Positions 22,990 through 35,751 of a stretch of 64,000 bases of DNA are shown in pieces. This stretch comes from Siphonodentalium dalli. Its lineage: Eukaryota; Mollusca; Scaphopoda; Gadilida; Siphonodentaliidae. The DNA lies in NCBI GenBank assembly GCA_032622095.1, contig CP136069.1:13190450-13254449 (forward strand). Direction: 5' to 3'. A model generated the notes under the pieces. That model was not told where the DNA came from and did no database searches. It saw only the letters and a program-made list of their open reading frames with translations. Within the stretch, counting starts at the first letter, position 1; each line of letters starts with the position of its first letter. The translations under genes were made by a program, and so were the position numbers.

Positions 22990-23490
22990 GATTAATTAAA
23001 ATACAGCTATGGTTCCATGAGGGTAAATTAAAATATCGTCACACACAGAGAGGGTTAATTTAAATATGGTCCGATGAGGGTAAATTAAAATATGGTCACA
23101 TCACGGATAAATAAAATATGGTCTCATGAGGGTTAATTAATTTATCGTCCAATCAGTGTTAATAAACAATAGGGTCCCATGACGGTTAATTAAATCTGTA
23201 CCTTGATTGTTAATTAAAATATCGCCCCATGATGGTTAATACAAATATGGCACCATCGGTACTAATTAACTTCAATTAAAATATGGTAACGTGACTTAAT
23301 TAAAGAATAAATATATGGCCCCATTATGAGGGTTAATTAAAATTAAAATATGGTGTCATCTGTGTTGATTAAACTACGGCCCCACTGGGGTGAAATACAA
23401 TATAGTCCCATGCGGGTCAATTTAAATATGGTCCACTGAGGACTAATTATAATATGCCCCCCATTAGTATCAATTAAAACATGGTTCAGG
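22990..23490. repeat. Minisatellite of GGTTAATTAAAATATGG units
   Basis: About 14 imperfect units of 28-40 bp alternate GAGGGTTAATTAAAATATGG with TCCCATGA-like words. Confidence 0.85.
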
Positions 23491-24089
23491 ATGGGGGGGG
23501 GGGGTAATTTCTGAACATTCTTCAATTCATATAGCATTCTGATATATCCTCGGTAAACATAAATAAAACTGTTTAGAATTAGGCCACATTGTATATTACA
23601 CAACCAATGTGAAGGGTTAGTGTTGGAACTTTTCTTAATAACATCTCTATTCATAGCTCCGATATATTCCGCATGTATAAAACAAATGAAAAGTCAATAT
23701 TTACAAACAACACGAAGGAGTAAACATCTCAATTCATTTAGAATATAACATGCCGATATTTGTCGCGTATAACTAAATGAAAAAGTTCACTAAACGATAT
23801 TAAATAACATGTTAAACACGGATATAAACAAATACATCGGATTCATGTTCGAATTAAAGCCCTTATACAATCGTCAAATCCCCGTGCAGTATAATAGTAG
23901 ATAGCATTCCGATTTATGTCACGCGAAAATAAACGAAATATGTTCAAATAACAAGGCAACAAAGCAGGTTAAAGATAATAGAAACAAATAACGGGCAGCG
24001 CGCTAATGGTTAACGTGCGAATTCCCGTTAGAATTAATTGCCTTGCACTTTTTGGCATCCGAATAACAATTAAGAAACAACTACACCTT
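23491..24089. other. No gene seen
   Basis: A G run at 23494-23506 is followed by AT-rich sequence with loosely repeated words such as AGCATTCTGATATAT / AGCATTCCGATTTAT. Nothing more could be supported. Confidence 0.4.
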
Positions 24090-24095
24090 GTACTG

Positions 24096-24185
24096 GACTC
24101 GGGGTCGCACTACAATTTTTAATGCGTCCCAAAACACCCGGTCTCGGGGTCGCACTACAACTTTTAATGCGTCCCCAAAAAAACC
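24096..24185. repeat. Two-copy tandem, about 44 bp
   Basis: CTCGGGGTCGCACTACAA followed by TTTTAATGCGTCCC appears twice in direct tandem (about 24098 and 24142). Confidence 0.85.
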
Positions 24186-24189
24186 CATA

Positions 24190-24712
24190 TCTATAAATAA
24201 AATCCCCAGCGCCCATAGGTATCAAGAATGTCTACATTAGTATAAAACCGGAGGGCGTAATGATGCCTTATGTTAGTAGGATACATACAAAGCATATGTT
24301 GTGAAAATTGACTTGTTGTGTCACCCACTGGCGGGTTTATAACCCTTAAAATGCCGATATTGAATAAAAGAACCCGGGATAGCCCGGGCAGACCCAGATA
24401 CCCGATCACACTATATCGATGACTAATTGTAGCCAGACACATATTAAACGTAAACGGCGAAGTTTGACTCGCCGCCTCGTTCACATATGGATTCATTAAC
24501 CCCTTAAATGACGATGTGGCGGCCTAATGTGGCCGCCGACAGTATAATATGATGCATTTTGGTAATAGGATATAGTATACATACAAAGCATATATGTAAA
24601 CAATTACTTGATCTGTCACCCACCGCCGGTTTCATTAACCCTTTAAATGACGATATTGGGTAAAAGAACCAGGGAGAGTTCGGGCACACGCAGAGACCAG
24701 ATCGAACTATAT
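24190..24712. repeat. Two-copy tandem, about 290-bp unit
   Basis: The units share ATACATACAAAGCATAT (about 24284 and 24576), TGTCACCCAC and ATTAACCCTTTAAATGACGA. The similarity is imperfect and the units are old. Confidence 0.7.
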
Positions 24713-24715
24713 AGA

Positions 24716-24876
24716 CAGAACACAGCGCGAATCATAATCGAGAATTTATTATCGAATGAGTTGCGGAATGCGCAAAGATATATTTCGCGAGATCATACAT
24801 CGAATGAAATATAACTTTGCGCCGTCCGCAACGAGTTCGATAAAAGATTCGAAATTATGATGCAAGTTGTGTTCTG
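24716..24876. mobile_element. MITE with about 70-bp inverted arms
   Basis: Ends CAGAACACA / TGTGTTCTG and inner blocks such as GTTGCGGA / TCCGCAAC and GCGCAAAG / CTTTGCGC form a long imperfect hairpin. There is no coding capacity. Confidence 0.8.
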
Positions 24877-26969
24877 TATTTATTCTACACCGTTCAGTCA
24901 AATAAGTTTAATCCACGAATGTCACCTCCATTGTTACAATAGCTACCTTTATTGTGATTTAAGTCTGACAAATAACCAGTAGGCCTAGGGGATCACCGGA
25001 AGCGGATGATCGACGTAATGTACGTCATCTTTCTTGGCGGCAACGTCAACATGAATAGCTCCGGCTTGTATTCCACTAGAGGTATACACTAATATGCATT
25101 CAATGGCTGGGATTCCGTTGAATACATGTGCCTCACATCAATGGATGTGGAATAACTATCTAAGACTAATGGTAGCGAGACACTTACTAAGCGTCAACTG
25201 TGAGGATTGACTCGTCATCTCGTTCACGTCCGTCATCTCGTCCACGATCCCAGTTCTAAAATATGTTTCAGATAGTTAACCAATTTGCGATATTGACCCA
25301 TCGAGGGCTGCAGTAACAGTGACGAAATTAGTCCCATTCCCCCCCCCCTCTGCATATATGTGATTATTTGATTCTAAAATAAGCAGGTAATGAACTCATA
25401 TCCATTATTTCGTTTTATGGAGCAGGCCAGAGTGAAAACACATGTTATAGAGCAGACACATGAAAAGTCGTGAGTTGGCTTACTTTTGTCTTTGTCCACA
25501 CATAATCTGCCTGGAAGCGCCTCATTGTGAGTCGAAAATGTGACTTAAACGCTCCCATTTTCAGCACATTTTCGACTCAAAATGAGGCGACTCTAAGCAG
25601 ATTATCTGCCTAAAATATGTTCTATTCTAAGCTAATAATGTGCGTTTTTGGGAGATGGCTGAATAACCACAGCAACAACGGAGTTATCTTTGTGGATTCT
25701 TTTTATGCCGCTGTTCCATCTACAAACTGGTCATTTATGCCCTTTTATCTGTTCACAAATTGGGCGTAAATAATTGTTCGTTACTAAATCGCCTCTGTAT
25801 GCATACCAAATACAACCACTGTACTATCCCTGTCGATTATTGTTGTGCCTGCAATTACAGTCCATCTTAACACCACAAAGAATGTCATGTACACCCATGC
25901 AACAGTATGTTCATAGGTCATGCATGGCTGAATAAGTAATATTTTGTTGCTAAATCGCTGCTGTGGATATATATAACCACAACATACACGGGTCTACATA
26001 ATGATGGAGGATTCTTATTATGCCTTATTGAAATAAGCCTATATCGTGCTTATATTGATCGCTGCGTGTCACACCCATATGAGCGTCCTTTTCTCAAATA
26101 CTCTCTATGGTCCTAAAACGTAACATTCAAAATAATCACGTAATGTACTTCTTTTCACAAGAACGGGCTGTAAAATCAAGCCTGTTCTCGAGAAAATAAC
26201 CACAATTCGGCTTTTTTTATTTTCGCGAGAGCAGTTCATATTGGCATTAAATATTTGAAAACTCTTTATGGACCTAAACTCTGGTTATATTAAAACAGCC
26301 CCATTTGGAAGTATTTAAATGTGAAATAAGCACGTATTGTGCTTATTTTAATAAAACAGACTGGAAAATAACACAAATAAACCAACCCATGGCCTACCAT
26401 ACTTATGAATGGTTTTTATACTGGGTTCCATTGTGGATGGAGCCATCCAATGGAATAACGTGTTTACGTCCACTGATGGCTCAGTTCAGAATCAAATAAG
26501 TCCAATATTCACATATTTCAATATTTGTCTAGTTATATATGCGCATACACCTCATGAGGGAAGATAGCCTCTAGCGACCGCTAATTCCCTTTATATGACA
26601 TTAGAAATGGTATAGGTATGTGAACTTTATGTCACTTTAATAACAAAAATAGTAGCGCTCCGGGATTAAGATTCTTGGGACCGGGATATTGATAATATGC
26701 ATACATATGCAAAGAAGGGTTTTCTTCAATTTTCGGGTCGATATAGGCCAAACGTATGAGGGAAGCAAGCCCTCAGTAATCCCTAAATATCATTTTATGG
26801 TACATATCTTTGTAGGAGATGTCCCTTTACTTAAATATACCAAAGCCCAGGGGTGGAGACACTCATTCGTGGGGCAAGGATGCTTCGTGGTGTTTTTACA
26901 AGTCGACTCAACGTTTGCTCGTGTGTTAGCTCGACCAGTAACCCGGTTACAATTGCGCCCTATTTTGTG
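24877..26969. other. No gene seen apart from the hairpin at 25502
   Basis: Mostly unremarkable AT-rich sequence. It includes a C run at 25340-25348 and two related segments (about 25700-25800 and 25900-25990) sharing GTTNCTAAATCGCC/TGCTGT words. Confidence 0.4.
25502..25605. repeat. Hairpin, about 40-bp arms
   Basis: ATAATCTGCC...GCGCCTCATT...GAGTCGAAAATGTG pairs with CACATTTTCGACTC...AATGAGGCG...GCAGATTAT around a short loop. It is a small foldback relic. Confidence 0.8.
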
Positions 26970-27370
26970 TTTGACATTTGAAGTTACTTTAGGAAGTCGT
27001 TTAAAAAACGCGACGTGTTTTTTGTCACAAAGTTACCAAAAATGAAAATACTTTACCCATCCTTGTTTAAAATGAGTCACAAAGTTACATTTAGAGGTAG
27101 TTTAAAAATGCGACGTGTTTTTTGTCACAAAGTTACCAATGCTTATCAGAATATAACTCCAACTAGAAAAATGACATTAGTTCACCTATCCTTGTTTAAA
27201 TTGAAACGTGTTTTTGTCACATAGTTACAAATGCTTATCTGCGAATAACACAAACTAGAAAAATGAAAATATTTCACCCATCCTTGTTAAATAAGGGTTA
27301 CAAAGTTACATTCGCAAGTCGTTTCAAAAATCTGACGTGTTTTTGGTCACAAAGTTACCAAAAATATAAG
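26970..27370. repeat. Degenerate tandem, about 100-120-bp unit
   Basis: Four units carry CGACGTGTTTTTTGTCACAAAG, trimmed or mutated in places, followed by GTTACCAA, AACTAGAAAAATGA and CACCCATCCTTGTTTAAA. Frames through the array are artefacts. Confidence 0.8.
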
Positions 27371-28199
27371 TTATTCATAAAACGTAGGAACTGAATATCA
27401 GCACCTTGGGTGATCGCGGAAAGTTTACAACATTGATCAGTGGACGAGTTATTTAAACTGAAGTAGCCACCCATCCTACCTACACAAATGTGAAAGTGTA
27501 CTAAAGTTTCCTGAATTATCTTCAAGTACGAACGGAGTGAGGTTGTTTTTCGAGTGACACCAGGACATAAAATGAACATAATAGTCTGAGGATATAAGAT
27601 AATCCGAGTTTCTAAAGGTTTGATCAATTTAACTTGTTGAAAAGACGTTTTAACTGCCCACGGTTATTTTCTGATCGATGTATCTACTGAGAACACGTTT
27701 GCTGCCAGCGTCCTTGGAATCCCCTGCACGGGGACTCTTGTACTCTTTAATCTCATTACAGAACTGTGCCAGTGGCTCTCTGTATGTTCACAAGGTTACG
27801 TTCGCGATGCACCCGGCCCACACGGAAACTTTATCAATGTATTACATCTAGCTGATATATATTTTATAGATACACTTCTCCCACCATGCCAAAACATTGT
27901 CGACTGGTGGGTCTTGGGCCCTTACTAAGTCTTGTGGCCAATCAAACACTTCTAATCAAGTATTAAAAAAGCAAACAAACCAGATACAAATCAAGGCCTG
28001 AACGTTAATATTGACCAATAGTTTCTAGGATTGTGCTGCTTTGTTCAGTCAGGTTTGGATTAAAAATGTCCTGCTCCCTTCGCGATGGCCAGCGAATAAC
28101 TGGTAATCAACTATGAATAAATAAGCGAGGCTTGAATTTCCCGAAAATATACTTTTTCATTTTCAGATTAAAAAATGTTCTCACACAGGGCCGAATCAT
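27371..28199. other. No gene seen
   Basis: Short frames only; nothing was recognised. Confidence 0.4.
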
Positions 28200-28250
28200 G
28201 CTCGGACCGATGGGTCATGATTCCTCCCCAGAGGCACAACTTGGGACGGG

Positions 28251-28358
28251 ATGCAAATTGAAACACGCGACATTGCCAGTCTGTCCCGGTTCAAAGCGGC
28301 GGGTGCAGCTGTTCAATCCATGGTGATCGGTCTATGGGGGGTTTGGGAAACTTTCCAG
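28251..28358 (+). CDS. Possible coding exon ending at a splice donor
   Basis: The frame from ATG 28251 reads a protein-like stretch (DIASLSRFKAAGAAVQSMVI, then GLWGVWETFQ) and meets CCAG|GTAAG at 28358/28359, a strong 5' splice-site match. Translation stays open past the donor to 28445, so an unspliced reading is also possible. Upstream the frame is open back to a TGA near 28215. No family was recognised. It lies close to, and on the opposite strand from, the gene-like region ending at 28482. Confidence 0.3.
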
Positions 28359-28481
28359 GTAAGATTTGAAAGGAGCGGAACCCCTCTCCTACAACCCACT
28401 ATTGAATTTAATGAGGATACATGTAATGGTGTTACATTAACATGAGATTGGTGAGGGTGAAATGAAAATGATCTCGACAAG

Positions 28482-29221
28482 TTATTTCTTTTTCTTCGGT
28501 TTCTTTTTTTTCTGTGTTGAAGTTCTGTTTGTTGTTGTTGTTGTTGGAGTTCTATTTGCTGTAGTTGTTGTTGGAGTGCTTCTCTCCGTTATGTGGCTTG
28601 TGCTTCTGCTACTGCCTGCCGCCGTTGGGACTCTAAGTTGTCAGCTGTCATCTGCCGTGGGGCCTCTAAGTTGTCAGCCCTTATGTCTGCCATGATTTTT
28701 TCGATATCAGCGACATCAGCGGCATCAGCGGCTAATATCTCTTCCACAGAACGGGTGGAGATTGTGCTGGTGTTGTTGTTGGTGCTGGTGGAGCTGGGGG
28801 ACACCGGGATGTTTTGGTAATCCGGTGTCCGAGGTGTAAAGCTGTCCAGTTCCACGTCGAAGCTGGCGGCAGGAACATCTGGGGTGGTATCCACGTCCCT
28901 GTCTCCGCAAGCCTCGACGACGACCGCAGGGACCTCCGGCAGATCCACGGAGTCCCTGCTGGCTGGTTCAATGTCGTCAGTCTCCATGCAGGTCGAGTCG
29001 TCTGGGCGTCTCTCAGACAACTTCGACCCGCCGGCTATGACTATAGACGGCTGAGCCACACGGGGAGGGGTGACCGGTCGATCAACGGTCACCCCCTTCT
29101 GCTTCTTCCATTTAGCCCGTCTGGCGGCGTCCCTTCTTTTTCTAGTAGGCGTCTTCTTCTTGGGAGGCCCCTTCCCAACCTTCATGGAACAGGAGGCAGT
29201 CTTGGAGTTGGTGTCCCGGGT
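28482..29221 (-). CDS. Gene-like exon encoding a disordered, basic-then-acidic protein of unknown function
   Basis: This is the most coding-like non-viral stretch: GC-rich against AT-rich surroundings, with a 198-codon frame from ATG 29185 to 28589. The N-terminus is strongly basic (KKKTPTRKRRDAARRAKWKK), the middle proline/serine/aspartate-rich, followed by an STSTNNNTSTIST low-complexity run and an acidic alanine-rich helix. After the stop at 28589 another frame continues without a gap through threonine/asparagine repeats to a lysine-rich end (KKKKPKKKK) with a stop at 28482, so one indel may have split the tail. A possible splice acceptor, GATCACAG, precedes 29221. It could be the C-terminal part of a retrotransposon Gag-like protein or a host exon; neither is established. 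Confidence 0.4.
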
Positions 29222-29240
29222 CTGTGATCACCACAACGCA

Positions 29241-31020
29241 GACCTTCTATAGCCATGCCACATAGTTTGGAGGTCAAGGTCAGTTTCGAACTATTAAAAA
29301 GCATATAATTATAAATGCAACACTGACATTTATTCTGATTAAATTACGTAATTAAATTATGTGGCGCTGTCTTTATCACTATCGAATTTTCTTTTGTCAT
29401 TTCGCATATTTCATCGTGGGCGCTGTCCAATCTATTGTTTCTTCTGGAAAATTCGACCTGCACAGTTGTGAACCAAGCCTGTCTGTCTTCGGTTCCTTTG
29501 TGAACCGGGCAAGTTATAAATGTGCGAAAAGCAGCTTAATCATTGATATTTTCTCTAAATTGTGACAACTGGGTTGTCTTCGAGCTGCCTCCTCGAACTG
29601 TCGGTCAGTCGGCTATGACTTCTCCTCATTCCTCTCAGACACATATGTGACACAAGAGCATACAGGTACAATTAACAAGAGCTTTGATGTTAACCACTGG
29701 TGACAATAATATCAAAAGCAACAACATTAACTATTAGAATGTTGATAGTGTCGTTTTTAACTTGGACTGTTAAGTCCAGTTGGCAGAGTTCTGATTGTTT
29801 CAAAGCATATGCATGTACATTTACACGAGAGGATATACTGTATACGCACCAAAGTAATTCACAAGAGCTTCAATGTCAATAACAATAACACCGTAAACAA
29901 TGAACTGACGACTCACAGTGACAGATGATCACATATCTACCATTCAAACTTACACGTACAAATATTACAATTACACTGAACGATTCATCCCGTGTTCATC
30001 AATTTTTTTTTAAATGTGTGGATATGAGACATTGTCGTCATTCGCCTTGTTATCACCAAGTTATTACGACAATTTACGGACCGGGAGTGCACTATTGGTT
30101 AGATGTTCTTATCAAACTATCTCCGGCTGACACACTGATATGGATATTAAGTGTCGTGATACCAGTATACACAGTTTGATGCATCATGCTGTCAAAATTC
30201 ATCGAAAAATGAGCGACTATTGGAGGACATTGTCGCCAAGTCATCACGCACAGTTATTACGGGAGCTGTTGCTGTCTTGAAGGTCTCAATGTCAACTAGC
30301 TGTTATTGATACATTGTCGTGATGTACATATTTACATGTTAAAACACAAACTCTTTGCAAGTGACTGGACAATTTCACGCCTTACATGTTACCAAAAGAT
30401 GCCATTAAGATGTTTTACTTTTACATGTACATAAATTTGAGTTTTAACTGTTCTTTTATGTCTTAAAATGGCATGCCGATTCATATGTTTTAGAATGGTC
30501 GAAATTAGTATTATACTTGTAACTGAATACTAATGCTTGGCTTTTCGGCTATTACTAGTATAATTTTTTATTTATTTACATCCATATTTAAATAGTAGTC
30601 AGTGAAAGGTGGACACATCAGGCGTGCACAGCATTTTTCCAGATTAAATTCCACGAGGCGATAGCAAGTTTGATCCTCTGCAAACTGCAAAGTTTCACAA
30701 GTATTGTCTATCACTTTATGCATTGAAAATTTACATTTCATCAAAACTATTATATTACTAGAAGAACAAAGATGTATTTTTCGGTTACGTATAACACTAG
30801 TTCCGACCATTTTAAACATATGAATCGTAATGTCAACCGCGAAATCAAACTGTCACCATGGGAACTTTGCTAATTCTACGGTAAATTAAGAGCAAACAAT
30901 ATTGGTGTTGCCCCGTGAAAAATACCATTGGTCTGACCTTTATTAGTTACAGTCTTGATATTAATTAAACGGCGCTGAACCGTAATAAAATACAACTGTC
31001 TGACAGTTACTGGTTACAGT
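29241..31020. other. No gene seen
   Basis: AT-rich sequence with frames under 85 codons. A minus-strand frame at 30568-30819 has six cysteines but no supporting context. Confidence 0.4.
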
Positions 31021-31180
31021 CTACCACACACTAAAAAAAAAGTAGATAGATTTGGGTAGTTAAAATTTTTTCACTACTCTACTAGTTTTTTTAGCTACTT
31101 TTCCTAGTCACTTTAGCTACCTGGAGCTGGTATTTTAAATACTGATTAGGTAGCAAAGATTCTTACATAGGTAGTTAAAT
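31021..31180. repeat. Short ACTAC/GTAGT element fragment, related to 55510-55925
   Basis: The segment begins CACACACTAAA and repeats GGTAGTTAAA, ACTACTCTACTAG and TTAGCTAC words. The same CACACTAAA terminus, reversed, closes the 55.9-kb array. Confidence 0.55.
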
Positions 31181-31182
31181 GG

Positions 31183-32212
31183 ACGAACATGACATTTGGA
31201 ACTTATTCCCTATTCTTTATTTTCAAAAATGTGGCTTTCGGCCGATTTCATGGCATGGGTGGGAGGCCGGCCCCAAATACCACCAAGAAACACCCCGACC
31301 CCCACCATCACCCCCGGGGGTGCCACCCCGAGGGGGTGAAAATGGGGATATGGACAATTTTCGAGAACGGTAAGGATTTCGACCGAGTTGACGGCATGGG
31401 TGGGTGGCCGGCCCCAAATACCACCTAGAAACACCCCGACCCCCACCATCACCACGGGGTGCCACCCCGAGGGGGTGAAAATTGGGATATGGACAATTTT
31501 CGAGAACGGTAAGGATTTCGACCGAGTTGACGGCATGGGTGGGTGGCCGGCCCCAAATACCACCTAGAAACACCCCGACCCCACCCATCACCCCGGAGGG
31601 TGCCACCCCGAGGGGGTGAAAATTGGGATATGGACAATTTTCGAGAACGGTAAGGATTTCGACCGATTTGACGGCATGGGTGGTGGCCGGCCCCAAATAT
31701 CACCAAGAAACACCCCGACCCCACCCATCACCCCCGGGGTGCCCCCCCGAGGGGGTGAAAATGGGGATATGGACAATTTTCGAGAACGGTAAGGATTTCG
31801 ACCGAGTTGACGGCATGGGTGGGTGGCCGGCCCCAAATACCACCTAGACACACCCCGACCCCCACCCATCACCCCCGGGGGTGCCACCCCGAGGGGGTGA
31901 AAATTGGGATATGGACAATTTACGAGAACGGTAAGGATTTCGACCGATTTGACGGCATGGGTGTGTGGCCGGCCCCAAATACCACATAGAAACACCCCGA
32001 CCCCACCATCACCCCGGGGGTGCCATCCCGAGGGGTGAAAATGGGGTATGGACCATTCTCGAGAACGGCAAGGATTTCGACCGATTTGACGGCATGAGTG
32101 GGTGGCCGACCCCAAATACCACATAGAAACACCCCCTGGGGTGGTGGGTGGGGGTCGGGGTGATTCTTGGTGGTATTTGGGGTCGGGAATAAGTTCCAAA
32201 TGTCATGTTCGT
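31183..32212. mobile_element. Minisatellite inside perfect 28-bp terminal inverted repeats
   Basis: Ends 31183-31210 (ACGAACATGACATTTGG...) and 32185-32212 are exact reverse complements. Between them seven head-to-tail units of 137-142 bp run from about 31250 to 32125, marked by GGCCGGCCCCAAATACCAC and by TTTCGAGAACGGTAAGGATT. The last segment (about 32130-32180) holds a partial unit in the opposite orientation. Long overlapping frames on both strands that translate to repeated peptides are by-products of the array. Confidence 0.9.
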
Positions 32213-33290
32213 GTTAAACGGTTCGTATTCCTGATTGGTTAAACTGCATGCCACGTGATCGTTGTTTAAACTCTGTTTGAAAATATTCCGAACTTTAACG
32301 GCGGACTTTTCTCGATAACTGTCCAGTCACTCCAGTGGAAATAGCAAGGTTCCACGTCTTTCTGCCTCTGGCAGTACGCTACGAAACGACCAGATGGTAC
32401 CAGATGGTACGAAACGTCCAGGTACGAAAAGTCCTGTATCCGCGCCCGGACCGTCACCACGCGGTCGGAACTTCTCTGTGTTGGATTTAGATGATTAAAA
32501 TATGACATTGCATTCGTTCCCATGGTAAGTTTCTTTTGTACTATCGTATGAACACATATGCATGAGGTTTTTATAGGAAATATGACATTTAACGTCCAAT
32601 TATGAAGTGATCATGGGTGATACATGTACCTCGAATATTGGAAAGGTAGATTTCCTAAAAATAATAGTATTAGGCCTACTATTAGTAAAGTGTCAGTGTC
32701 TTTTTTATTAGTAATGATTAATGTGAGAAGAAAAATTTTGTGTGTCCAACCACAGTCACTGTACATAAACAGTTCTGGGTAAACAACGGATCGATATATA
32801 ATGGCCCGATTCAACGATTGGGCTAAAAGTTAAAACAGTCAATTGGTGAACGTTCAGACGACCACGATTCAATCGTAAGCAGCTGTCGTAAGTGGAAAAA
32901 TTTCCATCATCGATAAAGGAAGTAACCAGTAGGCAGTAGTTGAATTGCGCATGCTCATGACAATGTTGCAAGCCAAAAAATATTATCAAGCACTGTTTTA
33001 TTTTAGATGCGAAATCGTGGCATATCCTTGGCTACTTCCACTAATTGTGGCATAATCGCTGTCAGACATGTATGTATGTAAAAATCATAGCTGGATATGA
33101 TTGTAGGGAAGTCAATCACATGCTTTACGAACAACTTACGATATCATGTACGACAACATCACAATCGTTGGATCCATTGGAACTTACTATCAATGCTTAC
33201 GCCTTGTAAGTTCCAACATTAGCCCTAAATGCTATTAGACACTACGCCGCCCTAATGATCAGCTCAAACTGCCCATTAGGGCGGTAGAAC
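32213..33290. other. No supported gene
   Basis: A minus-strand frame at 32266-32523 (85 codons) has a protein-like composition but no family. A duplicated word ACCAGATGGTAC lies at about 32389-32410, and a hairpin GCCGCCCTAATG / CATTAGGGCGG at about 33247-33284. Confidence 0.35.
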
Positions 33291-35751
33291 TATCTATTTC
33301 ACAACATTTTTCATGTAAACAATGAATGCTAGCCTTATTACCTCACCATATACATGTATTTTCAGTCGGTACTCCCCGCCACAAGTTGACGCCAAAAGTT
33401 CCCTGTGTCGGTGTATCTAAATCCTTTAATCGGACATTTCTAAACTGTCTAATGTTGGTGACCTCGATAAGTCGTCCATCTTCACGTTCTTGTTGACATT
33501 TTACACAAGGCCACGTGCTCGGAAGAACTACTGGGTATTTTACTACGTCCGGTTTGGCCTATAGTCCATTTCACGAATAACCGTTTTAAACTGATTTCAA
33601 GATTTTATTGTTAGCAAACCATTACAACGGTGTGAGTGTGTAATATAGTGAAACATCCTAGTTGAACCAAGCGAACAATATAACTTCTGTCTTGTGTATA
33701 TAGTATTACAGCATAGTGTTAAATGTTAGTAATTATGTAGGCCTTGAAGATTTACCTGCATATCTATAGCTAGGAAGGCCTACATACAAAATCTCATTTT
33801 ATGGTATATGTGGCTTTGTAGATGTTCGCCAATCGCCATGGCTGCATGCATGTGTCATAGACATGATACCTATTAGTATTCATCGTATTTTGTTTCTTTT
33901 TATTGGCTTGGTATGCAAACTGACATTAAATTGGACATTTTCGACAAATTTGTTGTTAGATCGGACAATGGAATATTTAAGTCATCTGTATGGACGAAGG
34001 AACGATCACTAGATCTTATTGAACCATGCACGATGCCCAGCGACTGATAAGTTCACACCGACTGACATGCCCGCAGCAGTTTTTATCTCAAATAAATTGT
34101 TATCAAAAGTTCAAAACACATATTTCTGGCCGAGAAATAAGCGGAGTAAGTGTGATCATCATTTATCCACGCACTCAAGGCTTGACAAATGTGGACCTGG
34201 TTTCTATTCGACACAAGCATGGAACATTGATATAAATCTATAAGTTTCATTTTTGTCTAACAAACGGACAACTTTAATAGCTTCAAATTTTCGCGTGACG
34301 GTAATGACGGGGTACAGGGATGTCGATTTTTGATATTTTTTATATATATCAGCAAAACAAAAATTACATATATCATTGAAAGATGCATCTCCTGAATATA
34401 CGGGATATGAAGATCACTCCGTTTTATCCGGAAATGTATCTGCTAACCGATAAAACAATCTCACTTCTTATAATTTCACTTTTAACAAATCGTGTGGTGG
34501 GTGAGAGACATCTCATTTGAGTGATTATGGGTATAAAGGGACGTCAAAAAATCTCAATAAAACTATATATAGATGTTCATCGAGCGTTGGCTCATAACGC
34601 AAAACATAGACTGCATGGTCAGTTTGGTTTTTCTGACATTTACGACAATTTTGTCGCATAAAATAAATAAAAATACGATAAGAAACTGGAAATGTTTATG
34701 CACATTCCGGACGGGATATATGTCCCTGGCACATATTTGAAATTTCACGGAAAATATGAAAGATAACAAAGTTATAGCCTAATTAGTTTTATAGACCCGT
34801 TCTAAATATCCCATAGAAAATGCATGCCGACGATAAGCATGCAGGGGTGCGTAGAAATACCAAGCAGAACCAAGTTGGATAAAACTAAGGCGGAAAATGA
34901 CACTTAAATCATGTTATGTGCTGTATAATGGAGAAATAAACCATAATAATGCAACATGACGTGATTTTATTTGAGTTTTGTTGACTATATAGCGAGCGTA
35001 AATCAAAAAAAAAAACAGTGCGGCGATCGCGAAAACTTTTCAGCTTGGTCATTTACAGATCGCTGTGTTTGGATACTTTCCGTCCCAGAACGCAACATAA
35101 GCTCCATCCTGAGTTCAGTCTCCTACACAGGACTTACCCTGCTAGCACCTACATGGAATGTGAAGCAATGTCGTATTTATTTATTTTAGAAGCAAATTTG
35201 ATACCTCCTATATATACATATTTATTTTAGATTTTTGTAGGTTACAGCTAATTCTGCATTATTCTGAGAAACATAAATGTCCATATTCGTTTGAAAATGG
35301 TCTAGTTCAAGCCAGAATGAATTATTATTATTTATTATTATTACAAAACACTTCTATAAAAAAAATATTTTATTTTAAAAAATACACGTGCCTGCAGCCG
35401 CAGCGTTACGACATCTCTTCGCGCGGAGACTAAACTATGTCTGCAGTTTGAACGCAACAGTCAATAGTTATTCGTGAAATGGACTATAGGCCAAACCGGA
35501 CGTAGTAAATTACCCAGTAGTTCTTCCGAGCACGTGGCCTTGTGTAAAATGTCAACAAGAACGTGAAGGTGGACGACTTATCGAGGTCACCAACATTAGA
35601 CAGTTTAAAAATGTCCGATTAAAGGATTTAGATACACCGACACAGGGAACTTTTGGCGTCAACTTGTGGCGGGGAGTACCGACTGAAAATATATGGTGAG
35701 ATAGTAAGGCCAGCATTCATTGTTTAGTTGAAAAATGTTGTGAAATAGATA
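33291..35751. mobile_element. 2.46-kb element with about 290-bp terminal inverted repeats
   Basis: Arms 33291-33581 and 35467-35751 are about 95% reverse-complementary. They start TATCTATTTCACAACATTTT and end at CACGAATAAC. The 1.88-kb interior has no frame above 75 codons, so the element is non-autonomous. Long inverted termini suit Mutator-like or foldback elements, but no target duplication is obvious. The interior could hold a decayed gene that cannot be recognised by eye. Confidence 0.85.

Noticed and set aside
22990-23490. CRISPR-like array
   Set aside because: Units are variable and contiguous without unique spacers, in an evidently animal genome.
28593-29227. Plus-strand frames opposite the 198-codon ORF
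   Set aside because: They mirror the GC-rich minus-strand frame; their composition is less protein-like.
31210-32199. Overlapping frames of 90-203 codons encoding repeated peptides in the 31-kb element
   Set aside because: They follow the 140-bp minisatellite on both strands and shift frame with unit-length differences; no start or composition supports a gene.
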